Positions 45,525 through 54,372 of a stretch of 64,000 nucleotides of DNA are shown here, piece by piece. The stretch comes from Variovorax ginsengisoli. GTDB lineage: Bacteria; Pseudomonadota; Gammaproteobacteria; Burkholderiales; Burkholderiaceae_C. Within the stretch, counting starts at the first letter, position 1, and every line of letters starts with the position of its first letter. The translations under genes and the position numbers were made by a program. The notes beneath the pieces were generated by a model, which saw nothing but the letters and a program-made list of their open reading frames with translations, had not been told where the DNA came from and searched no databases. The stretch is taken from positions 186,001 to 250,000 of the forward strand of contig NZ_JAUSRO010000007.1 of the NCBI RefSeq assembly GCF_030811835.1, written 5' to 3'.

Positions 45525-46949
45525 ATGAGCATGAACGTCGTCACGCTGCTGTACCTGGTGGCTTCGGTCTGCTTCATTCAGGCCTTGAAGGGCCTGAGCC
45601 ATCCGACCACCTCGATCCGCGGCAACGCCTTCGGCATGGCGGGCATGCTCATCGCCGTGCTCACGACGGCGGCGCTGATCGTCGAGCTCTCCGGCGGCAA
45701 GGCCATCGGCATGGGTTGGGTGCTGCTCGGCCTGCTGGTGGGCGGCACCGGCGGCACCCTCGCTGCCAAGCGTGTCGAAATGACCAAGATGCCCGAGCTG
45801 GTCGCCTTCATGCACAGCATGATCGGCCTGGCTGCTGTGTTCATCGCGGTGGCGGCCGTGGCCGAGCCGTGGGCCTTTGCCATCGCGGCGCACGGCGAGC
45901 CGATTCCGGGTGGCAACCGCATCGAGCTGGCGCTGGGTGCCTTCATCGGTGCGGTCACCTTCACCGGCTCGATCATCGCGTTTGGCAAGCTCTCGGGCAA
46001 ATACAAGTTCCGTCTGTTCCAGGGCGCGCCGGTGCAGTTCAAGGGCCAGCATGCGCTCAACGCGGTGCTTGGCCTGGCAGCGGCGTTCTTCATCTTCGGC
46101 TTCTGGCATTCGCAGAGCTGGCTGGACATCGTGCTGGTGATCGCGTTGGGTTTCGCGCTGGGTGTGCTGCTCATCATCCCGATCGGCGGTGCCGACATGC
46201 CGGTGGTGGTGTCGATGCTCAACAGCTACTCGGGCTGGGCGGCCGCGGGCATCGGCTTCAGCCTGAACAACGCGATGCTGATCATTGCCGGCTCGCTGGT
46301 GGGCAGCTCGGGCGCGATCCTGAGCTACATCATGTGCAAGGCGATGAACCGCTCGTTCTTCAACGTGATCCTGGGCGGCTTCGGTGGCGATGCGACGGCC
46401 GCCGCCGCCGGGAGCGCGGTGCAGCGCAGCGTGAAGACCGGCAGCGCCGACGACGCAGCCTTCGTGCTGGGCAATGCCGAGACGGTGGTGATCGTGCCCG
46501 GCTACGGCCTGGCGGTGGCGCGGGCGCAGCACGCGGTCAAGGAACTCGCCCAGAAGCTCACGGACAAGGGCATCACGGTGAAGTACGCCATCCATCCGGT
46601 GGCCGGCCGCATGCCGGGCCACATGAACGTGCTGCTGGCCGAGGCCGAAGTGCCCTACGACCAGGTGTTCGAGATGGAAGACATCAACGGCGAATTCGGC
46701 CAGGTCGACGTCGCCATCATCCTGGGCGCCAACGACGTGGTGAACCCCGCGGCGCACACCAAGGGCAGCCCGATCTATGGCATGCCGATTCTGGAGGCCT
46801 ACAAGGCCAAGACGGTGATCGTGAACAAGCGCTCGATGGCGGCGGGCTACGCGGGGCTGGACAACGAGCTCTTCTACATGGACAAGACGATGATGGTTTT
46901 CGGCGATGCGAAGAAGGTGGTCGAGGACATGGGCAAGGCCATCGAATAG
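45525..46949 (+). CDS. pntB: NAD(P) transhydrogenase subunit beta
   Basis: 474-aa subunit. The first 260 residues have the nine or so membrane helices of domain II, with 'MHSMIGLAA' near residue 95, which includes the conserved channel His. The C-terminal 180 residues are the NADP-binding domain III with 'VPGYGLAVARAQHAV' and 'GANDVVNPAA'. Start at 45525 with GGAGG upstream. Followed by a strong terminator at 46977. Confidence 0.96.
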   Translation: MSMNVVTLLYLVASVCFIQALKGLSHPTTSIRGNAFGMAGMLIAVLTTAALIVELSGGKAIGMGWVLLGLLVGGTGGTLAAKRVEMTKMPELVAFMHSMIGLAAVFIAVAAVAEPWAFAIAAHGEPIPGGNRIELALGAFIGAVTFTGSIIAFGKLSGKYKFRLFQGAPVQFKGQHALNAVLGLAAAFFIFGFWHSQSWLDIVLVIALGFALGVLLIIPIGGADMPVVVSMLNSYSGWAAAGIGFSLNNAMLIIAGSLVGSSGAILSYIMCKAMNRSFFNVILGGFGGDATAAAAGSAVQRSVKTGSADDAAFVLGNAETVVIVPGYGLAVARAQHAVKELAQKLTDKGITVKYAIHPVAGRMPGHMNVLLAEAEVPYDQVFEMEDINGEFGQVDVAIILGANDVVNPAAHTKGSPIYGMPILEAYKAKTVIVNKRSMAAGYAGLDNELFYMDKTMMVFGDAKKVVEDMGKAIE

Positions 46950-46976
46950 GATGGTGCATTCCCGTTCTTTGGCCGC

Positions 46977-47007
46977 GAGCGCCTCTGCATGAGGCGCTCC
47001 GTTTTTT
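46977..47007 (+). terminator. Rho-independent terminator of the pnt operon
   Basis: GAGCGCCTC at 46977-46985 pairs perfectly with GAGGCGCTC at 46991-46999 (5-base loop) and is followed by six T at 47002-47007. It ends just 16 bases before the fadD start, so fadD's ribosome-binding site (GGAGAGAG) follows immediately. Confidence 0.92.
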
Positions 47008-47022
47008 GGAGAGAGACAAACA

Positions 47023-48702
47023 ATGAGTGACCGTCCCTGGCTCGACAGCTATCCCGTGGGTGTGCCCGCCGACATCGACCCTTCGCGCTACGCGTCGCTG
47101 GTCGCGCTGATGGAGGAGAGCTTCTCGAGCTACGCCGACCGCACCGCGTACAGTTTCATGGGCCGCGACGTTGGCTATGCCGAGGTCGACACGCTCAGCC
47201 GTGCCTTCGCAGCCTACCTGCAGAGCCTCGGGTTGACCAAGGGCGACCGCGTCGCCGTGATGATGCCCAACTGCCCACAGTACCCGATTGCCGTCGCCGG
47301 CATCCTGCGCGCCGGGCTGATCCTGGTCAACGTCAACCCGCTCTACACGCCGCGCGAACTCGAGCATCAGCTGCAGGACTGCGGTGCCAAGGTGATCGTG
47401 ATCATGGAGAACTTCGGCGCCACGCTGCAGCACTGCATCGCGTCGACGCCGCTCAAGCACGTCGTGCTCGCCGCAATGGGCGACCGCCTGGGCCTGTTCA
47501 AGGGCACCCTGGTCAACTACGTGGTGCGCAAGCTCAAGAAGCTGGTGCCCGCCTACAGCCTGCCGGGCGCCGTGCGATTCAACGCGGCGCTGGCGCAGGG
47601 CGGCGCGGCCACCTTGCAGCCGGTCGCCATCGGACCTGACGACGTGGCGGTGCTGCAGTACACGGGCGGCACCACCGGCGTCTCCAAAGGGGCGGTGCTG
47701 CTGCATCGCAACGTGATCGCCAATGTGCTGCAGTCCGAAGCATGGAACGCGCCGGCCATGGCCCGGGTGCCGGCCGGCGAGCAACCGACCAGCGTCTGCG
47801 CGCTGCCGCTGTATCACATCTTCGCGTTCACGGTGAACATGATGCTCGGGCTGCGCTCAGGCGGCAAAGTGATTCTGATCCCGAATCCGCGCGATCTCGC
47901 CGCCACGCTCAAGGAACTGTCCAGGCACACCTTCCACAGTTTCCCGGCCGTGAACACGCTGTTCAACGGGCTGGCGAACCATCCCGATTTCGGCACGGTC
48001 GACTGGAAGCACCTCCAGGTCTCGCTGGGCGGTGGCATGGCCGTGCAGGCTGCCGTGGCCAAGCTTTGGCTGGAGAAGACCGGTTGCCCGATCTGCGAAG
48101 GCTACGGCCTGTCGGAGACTTCGCCGTCGGTGTCGTGCAACCCGATCGACAGCAAGGCCTATACCGGCACCATCGGCCTGCCGCTGCCGAGCACGTCCAT
48201 CAAGCTGATCGACGACGAAGGCCGCGACACTCCCCCTGGGCAGGCGGGTGAAATCGTCATCAAGGGACCTCAGGTCATGGCGGGTTACTGGCAGCGGCCC
48301 GACGAGACGGCCAAGGTCATGACGGCCGATGGCTGGTTCAAGTCGGGCGACGTCGGCATCGTCGATGAGCGCGGCTACTTCAAGATCGTCGACCGGAAGA
48401 AGGACATGATCCTGGTCTCGGGCTTCAACGTCTATCCCAACGAGATCGAGGACGTGGTCGCGATGATGCCGGGCGTGCTCGAATGCGCAGCGGTCGGCGT
48501 GCCCGACGACAAGACCGGCGAGGCCGTCAAGCTGGTGATCGTGAAGAAGGACCCGTCGCTCACCGAGGAACAGGTGCGCGAGTTCTGCCGCGAGAACCTC
48601 ACGGGCTACAAGCGTCCGCGCATCATCGATTTCCGCACCGACATGCCCAAGACGCCGGTGGGCAAGATCCTGCGGCGCGAGTTGCGCGACGCGAAGAAGT
48701 AG
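47023..48702 (+). CDS. fadD: Long-chain fatty acid-CoA ligase (FadD-type)
   Basis: 559-aa AMP-forming ligase that activates fatty acids as CoA thioesters at the inner face of the membrane. The AMP-binding P-loop 'YTGGTTGVSKGA' lies at about residue 212-223, 'GYGLSETSPSVS' and 'GWFKSGDVGIVDERGYFKIVD' follow, and the C-terminal catalytic lysine is in 'PKTPVGKILRRELR'. Length matches FadD. Its promoter is unclear because the pnt terminator is only 16 bases upstream; either a promoter inside pntB or leaky read-through may serve it. Confidence 0.93.
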   Translation: MSDRPWLDSYPVGVPADIDPSRYASLVALMEESFSSYADRTAYSFMGRDVGYAEVDTLSRAFAAYLQSLGLTKGDRVAVMMPNCPQYPIAVAGILRAGLILVNVNPLYTPRELEHQLQDCGAKVIVIMENFGATLQHCIASTPLKHVVLAAMGDRLGLFKGTLVNYVVRKLKKLVPAYSLPGAVRFNAALAQGGAATLQPVAIGPDDVAVLQYTGGTTGVSKGAVLLHRNVIANVLQSEAWNAPAMARVPAGEQPTSVCALPLYHIFAFTVNMMLGLRSGGKVILIPNPRDLAATLKELSRHTFHSFPAVNTLFNGLANHPDFGTVDWKHLQVSLGGGMAVQAAVAKLWLEKTGCPICEGYGLSETSPSVSCNPIDSKAYTGTIGLPLPSTSIKLIDDEGRDTPPGQAGEIVIKGPQVMAGYWQRPDETAKVMTADGWFKSGDVGIVDERGYFKIVDRKKDMILVSGFNVYPNEIEDVVAMMPGVLECAAVGVPDDKTGEAVKLVIVKKDPSLTEEQVREFCRENLTGYKRPRIIDFRTDMPKTPVGKILRRELRDAKK

Positions 48703-48710
48703 AAACTGCG

Positions 48711-49430
48711 ATGCGCGCCGCAGGCCCGATCGCCATCGTCTCGGCGATGCACGAGGAACTGTCGGCCGTGCTGGCCTTGCTGCCCGACGAGCACCGGGTC
48801 ATGGTCGCCGGCCGGGCGTTCTGGCGGGGCCATCTGCACGGCCATGAGGTCGTTGCCGTCCTCTCGCGCATCGGCAAGGTCGCGGCGGCCACGACCGCGG
48901 CCGTATTGGCCGAGCGTTTTGCCGTGGGCCGGGTCGTCTTCACCGGCGTGGCGGGCGGGCTGGGGCCGGGCGTGGAGGTCGGCCACGTGGTCGTGGCCCG
49001 CGAATTCCTGCAGCACGACATGGACGCCGCACCGATTTTCCCGCGTCACGAGGTGCCGCTCTACGGCATGAGCCGGTTCGCGGCCGATCCTGGGCTGGCA
49101 GCTGCGCTTTGCAGGGCGGCGGGAGAGGCGCTGCCCCAGGCGCGCGTGCATCAGGGTTTGCTGGTCAGCGGCGATCGTTTTGTGTCCACCACGGCCGAGG
49201 CGCGTGCACTGCAGGCCGAACTGCCCGATGCGCTCGCGGTGGAAATGGAAGGCGCCGCCTTCGCCCAGGTATGCCATGACTTCGGCATTCCCTTCGCCGC
49301 CGTGCGCACCATCTCCGATCGGGCAGACGACGCCGCGCACGGTGATTTCCTGCAGTTCGTCCACGCCGTGGCGAGCCCGTCATCGGCCGCCATCGTCAAC
49401 GCCCTGCTGCGCGATCTGCCAAAGCAATAA
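48711..49430 (+). CDS. mtnN: 5'-methylthioadenosine/S-adenosylhomocysteine nucleosidase
   Basis: 239-aa PNP/UDP-type nucleosidase that splits adenine from MTA and SAH, clearing SAM by-products. Glu15 or 16, Glu180 ('VEMEGAA') and Asp203 ('TISDRAD') match the catalytic set of E. coli MTAN. The start at 48711 is 8 bases after the fadD stop; the overlap with fadD of an upstream frame is a shadow. It is convergent with corA, and two tandem copies of the dispersed repeat fill the gap. Confidence 0.9.
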   Translation: MRAAGPIAIVSAMHEELSAVLALLPDEHRVMVAGRAFWRGHLHGHEVVAVLSRIGKVAAATTAAVLAERFAVGRVVFTGVAGGLGPGVEVGHVVVAREFLQHDMDAAPIFPRHEVPLYGMSRFAADPGLAAALCRAAGEALPQARVHQGLLVSGDRFVSTTAEARALQAELPDALAVEMEGAAFAQVCHDFGIPFAAVRTISDRADDAAHGDFLQFVHAVASPSSAAIVNALLRDLPKQ

Positions 49431-49461
49431 ACCCGTCGTTCGACAGCGTCCCAGTCCAGAG

Positions 49462-49553
49462 ATACCGCGGAACCGGCTTCGCCGGGCCGCCGGTATCGCC
49501 CCCGGAAGGGGGAAGGCGAAGCGACACGAAGTGCGCGTAGCCTGGGGGAGAGT
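49462..49553 (+). repeat. Structured intergenic repeat, copy 2
   Basis: Begins with ATACCGCGGAACCGG and holds the hairpin CCGGC-TTC-GCCGG, the CCCCC-GGAA-GGGGG hairpin and the core GCGAAGCGACACGAAGTGCG. It is the first of a tandem pair with a 97-bp period. Loops differ from copies 1 and 4 while stems are kept. Confidence 0.85.
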
Positions 49554-49558
49554 CACGG

Positions 49559-49650
49559 ATACCGCGGAACCGGCTTCGCCGGGCCGCCGGTATCGCCCCC
49601 GGAAGGGGGAAGGCGAAGCGACACGAAGTGCGCGCAGCCTGGGGGAGAGC
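49559..49650 (+). repeat. Structured intergenic repeat, copy 3
   Basis: Nearly identical to copy 2, starting exactly 97 bp later. Its GGGGG end stops at 49650, one base before the corA stop codon (49651, minus strand). So it abuts a gene's 3' end, as do copies 1 and 4. Confidence 0.87.
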
Positions 49651-50637
49651 CTACTTCAACCAGCCGCGGCGACGGAAGTAAAGCATGGGCCCGACCGCAC
49701 TCGCCACCATCAGCGCGATCGCACAGATGTAGCCGTACTTCCATTCCAGCTCGGGCATGAACTTGAAGTTCATGCCATAGACGCTGGCGATCAGCGTCGG
49801 CGGCAACAGGGCCACGCTGGCCACCGAGAAGATCTTGATGGTCTTGTTCTGGTTGATGTTGATGAAACCGACGGTTGCATCCATCAGGAAGTTGATCTTG
49901 TCGAACAGGAAGGCCGTGTGGTTGTCCAGCGATTCGATGTCGCGCAGGATCTGGCGCGCCTCTTCGAACTGGTCGGCGTTGAGCATGCGGCTGCGCATCA
50001 TGAAGCTGACGGCGCGGCGCGTGTCCATCACGTTGCGGCGGATGCGTCCGTTCAAGTCTTCCTGGCGCGCGATGGCGCCCAGCACCTCGCCGGCCAGCTC
50101 GTCGCTGACGTTGCCTTCAAGCACTTTCTTGCCGGCGATCTCCAGCTCGTCGTAGATGTTCTCCAGCGTGTCGGCCGAGTACTCTGCGTCGGCGTCGAAC
50201 AGCTTGAGCAGCACTTCCTTGGCGTCCTCGATCAGCCCCGGAGCGCGGCGCGCACGCATGCGCAGCAGGCGGAACACGGGCACGTCCTCGTCGTGGATCG
50301 AGAACAGCACGCCGCGGCTGCGCAGTTCGCTGTTGTGCTGGTTCAGGATGAAGGCAACGCGCACCGAGCGCGGGTCCTCGTCGTCATCGATCAAGAAGTC
50401 GCTGCGAATGTGCAGTTCGCCGTTGTCTTCTTCGTAGAAACGCGCCGATTCCTCGATGTCTTCGTCCATCGCGTCTTCGGGGATGGACAGACCGTAATAC
50501 TGCTTGATCCAGCGTTTTTCCTCGACCGTGGGCGATTCGAGGTCGACCCAGATGGGCTGGAACTGCGAAAGCTCTTCGAGGGCCTCGATTTCTTCCTGAA
50601 CGAGGCGCCCGTTGGCGAGCGTGAAGATGTTGAGCAT
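49651..50637 (-). CDS. corA: Magnesium/cobalt transport protein CorA
   Basis: 328-aa divalent cation channel. The cytoplasmic funnel covers the first 270 residues, and two membrane helices close the C-terminus. The selectivity motif Gly-Met-Asn ('VYGMNFKFMPE') is near residue 289 in the loop between helices. The tail is basic (RRRGWLK). It is divergent from the UvrD-like helicase and convergent with mtnN. No Mg riboswitch was evident upstream. Confidence 0.95.
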   Translation of the reverse strand: MLNIFTLANGRLVQEEIEALEELSQFQPIWVDLESPTVEEKRWIKQYYGLSIPEDAMDEDIEESARFYEEDNGELHIRSDFLIDDDEDPRSVRVAFILNQHNSELRSRGVLFSIHDEDVPVFRLLRMRARRAPGLIEDAKEVLLKLFDADAEYSADTLENIYDELEIAGKKVLEGNVSDELAGEVLGAIARQEDLNGRIRRNVMDTRRAVSFMMRSRMLNADQFEEARQILRDIESLDNHTAFLFDKINFLMDATVGFININQNKTIKIFSVASVALLPPTLIASVYGMNFKFMPELEWKYGYICAIALMVASAVGPMLYFRRRGWLK

Positions 50638-50831
50638 GGGCTCACTCCCTGAGATGACAGATGGCGGCGGTGGGGCGGGGGATGGGTTGCGCTTTCAAAT
50701 CCCTCGCCAGCGGCATCAGGCAGCAGGAGTTGAAAGCTGCAGAGACGGGCAGTTTTCCAAGCGAAATCTCCGGGTTGCAGCGATGCCCGATTATGGCACT
50801 GCACCATGTCCGTTTCCCCTCGCACCATGGA

Positions 50832-50863
50832 TGGACATACAGTACAGTTGCTGTCGATGTCCA
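50832..50863. promoter_or_regulatory. Inverted repeat between corA and the helicase gene
   Basis: TGGACAT at 50832-50838 and ATGTCCA at 50857-50863 are perfect inverted copies with an 18-bp spacer that contains a smaller ACAG-TTG-CTGT repeat. The right arm covers the proposed helicase start codon. It might be an operator or an mRNA hairpin that masks the start. It does not fit LexA (CTGT-N8-ACAG). Confidence 0.35.
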
Positions 50864-52983
50864 CCCTTGCTGCCCCTGCTGCGAACGGTCAGGCCGAGCG
50901 CCTGGCCGCAGCGTTGGCCACGCTCAACGACCAACAGCGCGCCGCCGTGGAGCACGGCGTCGGCTTGCTCGCTGACGACCACCGGCCGCTGCTGGTGATC
51001 GCAGGCGCAGGCTCCGGCAAGACCGCCACGCTGGCGCACCGCGTGGCGCACCTGATTGCCCAGGGCGCCGATCCGCAGCGTCTCCTGCTGCTGACATTTT
51101 CCCGGCGTGCTGCGCAGGAGATGTCGCGTCGTGCGGGCCACGTGCTGGCCCGCGTGCTCGGGTTGAAGTCAGGCTCCCCGCCCGAGCTTCCGTGGGCGGG
51201 CACCTTTCACGGGATCGGCGCGAGGCTGTTGCGCCAGTACGCCACGCAGATCGGGCTGCAGGAGAACTTCACCATCCATGACCGCGGCGATGCCGAAGAC
51301 CTCATGGGACTGGTGCGCCATCAGCTCGGCCTGTCTTCCAGCAACCGGCGTTTTCCGCAGAAAGGGACGTGCCTGTCGATCTATTCGCGGGTCGTGAACA
51401 CGCGCGCCAGCCTGGCCGAGGTGGTGGGCGAGGCCTTTCCCTGGTGCGGCGAATGGGAGCCTGAACTCAAGCGCCTCTTTGGCGCCTATGTGGATGCCAA
51501 ACAGCAGCAACAGGTGCTCGACTACGACGATCTGCTGCTCTACTGGGCCGAAATGGTGGCGGACCCTGTGCTGGGGAGGGCGGTCGGCGAGCGTTTCGAC
51601 CATGTGCTGGTCGACGAGTACCAGGACACGAACCGTCTGCAGTCGGCGATCCTGCTGGCGCTCAAGCCAGACGGCCGTGGGCTGGCGGTGGTCGGTGACG
51701 ATGCACAGTCGATTTACTCGTTTCGGGGTGCAACGGTGCGCAACATCCTCGATTTTCCGGGCCAGTTCGCGCAAGCCACGCCAGCAGGCCCCGTGCCGGT
51801 CAGCGCGCGTGTGGTCACGCTGGAACGCAACTACCGTTCGACCCCACCCATCCTCGATGTGTCCAATGCGGTGATCGCCGCGTCGGCCGAGCGTCATGCA
51901 AAGACGCTCTGGACCGACAGGCCCTCGGCTGGGCGGCCGCAACTGGTGCTGGTCCCGGACGAGGCGCATCAGGCCTGCTGGGTGGCCGACCGGGTGCTGG
52001 CCCACCGGGAGGGAGGGTTGGCGTTGAAATCGCAGGCGGTGCTGTTTCGCACGTCGACGCACAGCGCGCCGCTGGAACTCGAACTCGCGCGCCGCAACAT
52101 TCCGTTCGTGAAATATGGCGGCCTGAAGTTTCTTGAGGCGTCCCATGTGAAGGACATGCTGGCGGTGCTTCGTTTTGCCCAGAATCCGCGGGGGCGCATG
52201 GCAGGTTTCCGTGTGACTCAGTTGATTCCCGGCATCGGGCCGGCCACGGCCACCCGCCTGCTCGATGCCATGGACCAGGCCGCCGATCCCCAGGCTGCGG
52301 TCCGTGACTTCGTGCCGCCCGCGACGGCCCAGGTCGAGTGGGCGCGTTTCGCGCAGAGCTACGAGGCGCTGCGCCAGCCGGCGCTGGCCTGGCCGGCCGA
52401 CATGGACCTCGTCTTGCGCTGGTATCTGCCTCACCTGGAGCGGCTGCACGATGACGCGGACCTGCGCCGCGGCGACGTCGAGCAGTTGGCCCGCCTGGCC
52501 GCAGGCTACGGTTCCCGCGAGCGTTTTCTCACCGAGCTGACGCTCGATCCGCCCGAGGCCACCAGCGACCGTCCGGGCCCGCCGCTGCTCGACGAGGATT
52601 ACCTGATTCTCTCCACGATCCACTCCGCCAAGGGGCAGGAGTGGACGTCCGTGCATGTGCTCAATGTGGTCGATGGCTGTCTGCCGGCCGACGTGGCGCA
52701 CGGCGCCCATGCGCTGGAGGAGGAGCGCCGGTTGCTTTATGTCGCCATGACGCGTGCGCGGGACCATCTGCATCTCCTGGTGCCGCAGCGGTTCTATGTC
52801 ACCCAGCAGGCTGCGCGCGGCGATCGCCACCTCTATGCCGGACGCACGCGCTTCATTCCCGCGTCGGATGTCCATCGCTTCGAACAGGTGACGTGGCCGC
52901 CCCCGCCGCCGCGTGCGCCTGCCGTGCCACCGCCAGCGGCCACCATCGACTTGCTCAGCCGCATGCGGGCGAGCTGGAAATAA
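50857..52983 (+). CDS. UvrD/Rep-family ATP-dependent DNA helicase
   Basis: About 708-aa superfamily 1 helicase. The Q motif is 'LNDQQRAAVE', Walker A GAGSGKT at residues 50-56, motif II 'DEYQDTN', motif III 'VVGDDAQSIYSFRGA', and motif V/VI 'STIHSAKGQEW' and 'RRLLYVAMTRARDHL'. All are complete. The family unwinds DNA 3' to 5' in repair and replication restart. The start is uncertain: I prefer the ATG at 50857; in-frame starts at 50827 and 50806 are possible. None has a clear ribosome-binding site. Confidence 0.92.
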   Translation: MSTLAAPAANGQAERLAAALATLNDQQRAAVEHGVGLLADDHRPLLVIAGAGSGKTATLAHRVAHLIAQGADPQRLLLLTFSRRAAQEMSRRAGHVLARVLGLKSGSPPELPWAGTFHGIGARLLRQYATQIGLQENFTIHDRGDAEDLMGLVRHQLGLSSSNRRFPQKGTCLSIYSRVVNTRASLAEVVGEAFPWCGEWEPELKRLFGAYVDAKQQQQVLDYDDLLLYWAEMVADPVLGRAVGERFDHVLVDEYQDTNRLQSAILLALKPDGRGLAVVGDDAQSIYSFRGATVRNILDFPGQFAQATPAGPVPVSARVVTLERNYRSTPPILDVSNAVIAASAERHAKTLWTDRPSAGRPQLVLVPDEAHQACWVADRVLAHREGGLALKSQAVLFRTSTHSAPLELELARRNIPFVKYGGLKFLEASHVKDMLAVLRFAQNPRGRMAGFRVTQLIPGIGPATATRLLDAMDQAADPQAAVRDFVPPATAQVEWARFAQSYEALRQPALAWPADMDLVLRWYLPHLERLHDDADLRRGDVEQLARLAAGYGSRERFLTELTLDPPEATSDRPGPPLLDEDYLILSTIHSAKGQEWTSVHVLNVVDGCLPADVAHGAHALEEERRLLYVAMTRARDHLHLLVPQRFYVTQQAARGDRHLYAGRTRFIPASDVHRFEQVTWPPPPPRAPAVPPPAATIDLLSRMRASWK

Positions 52984-53340
52984 GCGTCTGCGTTTGGCCC
53001 GTTTGGCCCTTTTTCAAAAGGGGTTGTGCGCCCAAAAAAACTGCGATGGCATGTGACGCCGCAAGCGCGGCACTGCATGCTCCTGCTGCTATCAATTCGA
53101 GAGTCGGCAGGACGAATGGGGGATGTGGGTTCACATCCTTACACGCGGGGGATTGCATTGATGTGACGGCTTGGGCATAGTGGCTTGAACGACACGCCCA
53201 ACGCCTCCTGTCTTCCTCTTCCCCCGCGCCCTCCTTCTCTTCGCTTTACCTCTTCTATCCGCCCACACTGTTTTCCGTCGGCCGTCGTGCCATTCCGGTA
53301 CTTCGGTCATTTCCCAACCGTCAATTCCTGGAGGTCATTT
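52984..53340. other. Intergenic region upstream of hpf (357 bp)
   Basis: No gene is seen here. It holds a hairpin with CCCTTTT/AAAAGGG arms at 53007-53022, and a perfect GGATGTG/CACATCC hairpin at 53121-53138. TTGCAT at 53153-53158 and CATAGT at 53176-53181 (17-bp spacer) are a weak promoter pair for hpf. No sigma-54 site was found, though hpf often sits behind rpoN. Confidence 0.5.
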
Positions 53341-53670
53341 ATGAATCTGACGATCAGTGGTCATCATCTCGACGTGTCTCCCGCACTGCGCAGCTACGTG
53401 ACGAGCAAGTTGGACCGAATCACCCGCCATTTCGACCAGGTGGTCGATGTGAAGGTGATCCTCACGGTGGAAAAGCAGAAGGAGAAGGAGCGCCGGCAAC
53501 GTGCCGAGTGCAACATTCATGTCAAGGGAAGCGACATGTTTGCCGAGTCGAGCCACGCTGATCTCTACGCCGCCGTCGATGATCTCGTCGACAAGCTGGA
53601 TCGGCAGGTCGTGCGCCACAAAGACCGTCTGCAGGATCACCATCACTCGGCGCCCAAGCGCCTGATGTAG
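53341..53670 (+). CDS. hpf: Ribosome hibernation-promoting factor (short HPF/RaiA)
   Basis: 109-aa ribosome-associated protein. It starts '[19 protein letters not shown]' and carries '[17 protein letters not shown]' near residue 80, the standard short-HPF sequence. It binds the decoding centre and helps form 100S dimers in stationary phase. GGAGG stands 6-8 bases before the ATG at 53341. The cluster hpf-ptsN-hprK is typical of betaproteobacteria, though rpoN is absent here. A terminator follows. Confidence 0.95.
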   Translation: MNLTISGHHLDVSPALRSYVTSKLDRITRHFDQVVDVKVILTVEKQKEKERRQRAECNIHVKGSDMFAESSHADLYAAVDDLVDKLDRQVVRHKDRLQDHHHSAPKRLM

Positions 53671-53703
53671 CAGATCCAGCTCCATCGGGGCAACTCCTCT
53701 TGC

Positions 53704-53734
53704 GGGCCACCTTCGGGTGGCCCTTCGCTTTTTT
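53704..53734 (+). terminator. Rho-independent terminator after hpf
   Basis: GGGCCACC at 53704-53711 and GGTGGCCC at 53716-53723 form a perfect 8-bp stem with a TTCG loop, followed after five bases by six T at 53729-53734. It separates hpf from ptsN. Confidence 0.9.
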
Positions 53735-53772
53735 CAGCAAGGGTGCATAATCGCTCCCGCTCTGCACCCACC

Positions 53773-54240
53773 ATGAACCGCCTCGCGTCCATCCTGCCAC
53801 CCGCTCAAGTGCTTGTGAGCGTTGACGTCACTAGCAAGAAGCGTGCTTTCGAAGAAGCCGGCCTGCTGTTCGAAAACCTCCACGGGCTCAGCCGCGCGCT
53901 CATCACCGACAGCCTGTTCGCGCGCGAGCGCCTGGGTTCCACCGGTCTGGGCCATGGCGTGGGCATTCCGCACGGCCGGATCAAAGGGCTGAAGTCGCCG
54001 ATGGCGGCGGTGTTTCAGCTGGCGAATTCGATCGGCTTCGACGCGCCCGACGAGCAACCTGTGGTGCTCCTGATCTTCCTGCTCGTGCCTGAGGCTGCCA
54101 CGCAGAAGCATCTGGAGATCCTCTCGGAAATCGCCGAACTGCTCAGCGATGCCAGCCTGCGCGAGCAGATCAAGTCGAGCACCGACGCCACGGCGCTGCA
54201 TGCGCTGCTCGCCGGCTGGCAGTCCGCGCAGATCGCTTGA
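53773..54240 (+). CDS. ptsN: PTS IIA-like nitrogen-regulatory protein PtsN
   Basis: 155-aa EIIA-Ntr protein. The phosphorylated His is His67 in 'GVGIPHGR'. The rest shows 'VFQLANSIGFDAPDEQPVVL', normal for the family. It takes phosphate from NPr and links nitrogen, potassium and carbon state. I chose the ATG at 53773; the ten residues before it in the open frame are not part of the family. hprK follows after 132 bp. Confidence 0.94.
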   Translation: MNRLASILPPAQVLVSVDVTSKKRAFEEAGLLFENLHGLSRALITDSLFARERLGSTGLGHGVGIPHGRIKGLKSPMAAVFQLANSIGFDAPDEQPVVLLIFLLVPEAATQKHLEILSEIAELLSDASLREQIKSSTDATALHALLAGWQSAQIA

Positions 54241-54372
54241 TGCAGCCCACGCGTGCCCGCTTCGTGGGGCAGCAGCGTCCGCACTTGTTCAAGCGCGCCT
54301 CTGGGGCCCCGGCCGCCCACCAATTCCGCGCTGCGCGCGGCATGAAACAGCGTCACGCCTGAAGATCAGCCC

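Noticed and set aside
50841..50856. Possible LexA box near the helicase start (ACAG...CTGT)
   Set aside because: The order is inverted relative to CTGT-N8-ACAG, and the spacing is 3, not 8.
53161..53190. Possible sigma-54 promoter before hpf
   Set aside because: There is a GG but no GC dinucleotide at the required distance; the match to TGGCAC-N5-TTGC is poor.
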